Part shown: piece by piece, positions 63,267 to 64,000 of the stretch
How the letters are laid out: every line of letters starts with the position of its first letter
Numbering within the stretch: position 1 is the stretch's first letter
Assembly (NCBI RefSeq): GCF_036785885.1
Contig: NC_092323.1
Span: forward strand, 13,400,501 to 13,464,500
Reading direction: 5' to 3'
DNA length: 64,000 bases
From: Coffea arabica
Lineage: Eukaryota > Streptophyta > Magnoliopsida > Gentianales > Rubiaceae
Notes under the pieces: generated by a model
The model's database searches: none
What the model was told of the DNA's origin: nothing
Seen by the model: only the letters and a program-made list of their open reading frames with translations
Made by a program: the position numbers and the translations under genes

Positions 63267-64000
63267 CTGAACACACGAACAAACCGCAGCAAATAAGAGC
63301 TCAAATGCTAAGAATCAAGGTTCCAAATTGCACTATGCAACGATGCTAAATCAATCATGAGCGTCTGGCACATTTTAACAATTTACTTTTGAATATACTA
63401 CATTTTAGTATGCAAAAGATGAAAATGCTTGGAAAGAAATGGACCAGATGATGTTTCCACAAGCCTAATGACATGCTCAAATTGTCTGTTCTAAACTGAC
63501 TGCCATAAAATTAAACGAACTTTCACCTTTAGAAACTCAAGCTTTACAAACATCTTGACAAGAAGACTTTGACCTTTCATGTTTCTACATGGCAACAGAA
63601 CCTAATGACATGCAGTTTTTAAGAGTTCGAGCGGCTCATATAGCACCTTGGAAAGACTTATACACAAAAAGGAAAAAAAGCAGGGATTATGGTGATTGGT
63701 TAGCATTGATATATAGTGACATCACATTGACCAGTAAAGGCAACTTATTACGTATGTCACTTGGATATACATCAGCAACAAAAGCCAAGACCTATGCTTA
63801 TATTGACATGCAAAAATATTACCTTTGCAGAAACAATTACCTAAACATCTTATCTTGCTATTGCAAAGCATGATTCTTGACGGGTGTTAAAGAGTCTAGC
63901 CATACACACATGCACACGCAAGTAAAACACAAGCATCTCCCTGATTGCTACAATGCAACATTCAGATAGACATAGGATACTAGCAATCAAGAACATTCAG
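63267..64000 (-). other. 5' intron of the HN1-like gene reaching the window edge
   Basis: No minus-strand exon of the family was found. The open frame at 63589-63873 (+) lacks any recognisable domain and is probably chance. Confidence 0.5.

Overview
The window is nuclear DNA of a eudicot plant. Genes are split by AT-rich GT-AG introns, the products are plant families (NPH3, GASA, plant annexin, ASN2/3-class asparagine synthetase), and the gaps hold Helitrons, MITEs and a tRNA-derived SINE. Some MITE ends suggest an asterid, but the species cannot be fixed from the sequence. Exon models below were built by hand from reading frame, splice sites and remembered family sequences.

Layout. 1-2.45 kb: 3' part of an NPH3/RPT2-like gene (+). 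3.36-4.03 kb: mitochondrial ribosomal protein uL23m (-). 5.15-9.60 kb: ROCK1-type ER nucleotide-sugar transporter (-). 11.93-20.08 kb: glutamine-hydrolysing asparagine synthetase, 14 exons (+). 20.5-24.4 kb: a Harbinger-like MITE, a fragment of the last exon of a TLDc gene, and a doubtful small gene. 25.04-32.17 kb: HGSNAT-like membrane acetyltransferase homologue, 13 exons (-), with a Mutator-like insertion in one intron. 33.84-36.82 kb: KAT/CCBL-type PLP aminotransferase, 9 exons (-). 37.76-38.79 kb: broken 5' end of the same TLDc gene copy. 40.61-44.92 kb: intact TLDc gene, 8 exons (-). 45.36 kb: tRNA-Arg(ACG). 46.26-47.53 kb: GASA/snakin gene with a frameshift in its last codons (-). 47.6-57.3 kb: repeats, mainly a nested, partly inverted Helitron cluster. 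57.99-60.77 kb: annexin, 5 exons (+). 62.03 kb to past the end: 3' exons of an HN1/DUF4057-like gene (-).

The genes do not form a pathway; they look like an old conserved neighbourhood. ROCK1, ASN2 and ANN2 are, as I recall, adjacent on Arabidopsis chromosome 5, and HN1-like, TLDc and L23m are adjacent on chromosome 4. Here the two sets are interleaved, as expected for the unduplicated ancestral block.

Most unusual observations: two pieces of a second TLDc gene lie about 16 kb apart with two intact unrelated genes between them; same-family Helitrons are nested in both orientations and carry a hitchhiking MITE; the GASA gene has lost the frame for its last conserved cysteine; and two insertions (SINE, Mutator-like) still have readable target-site duplications.
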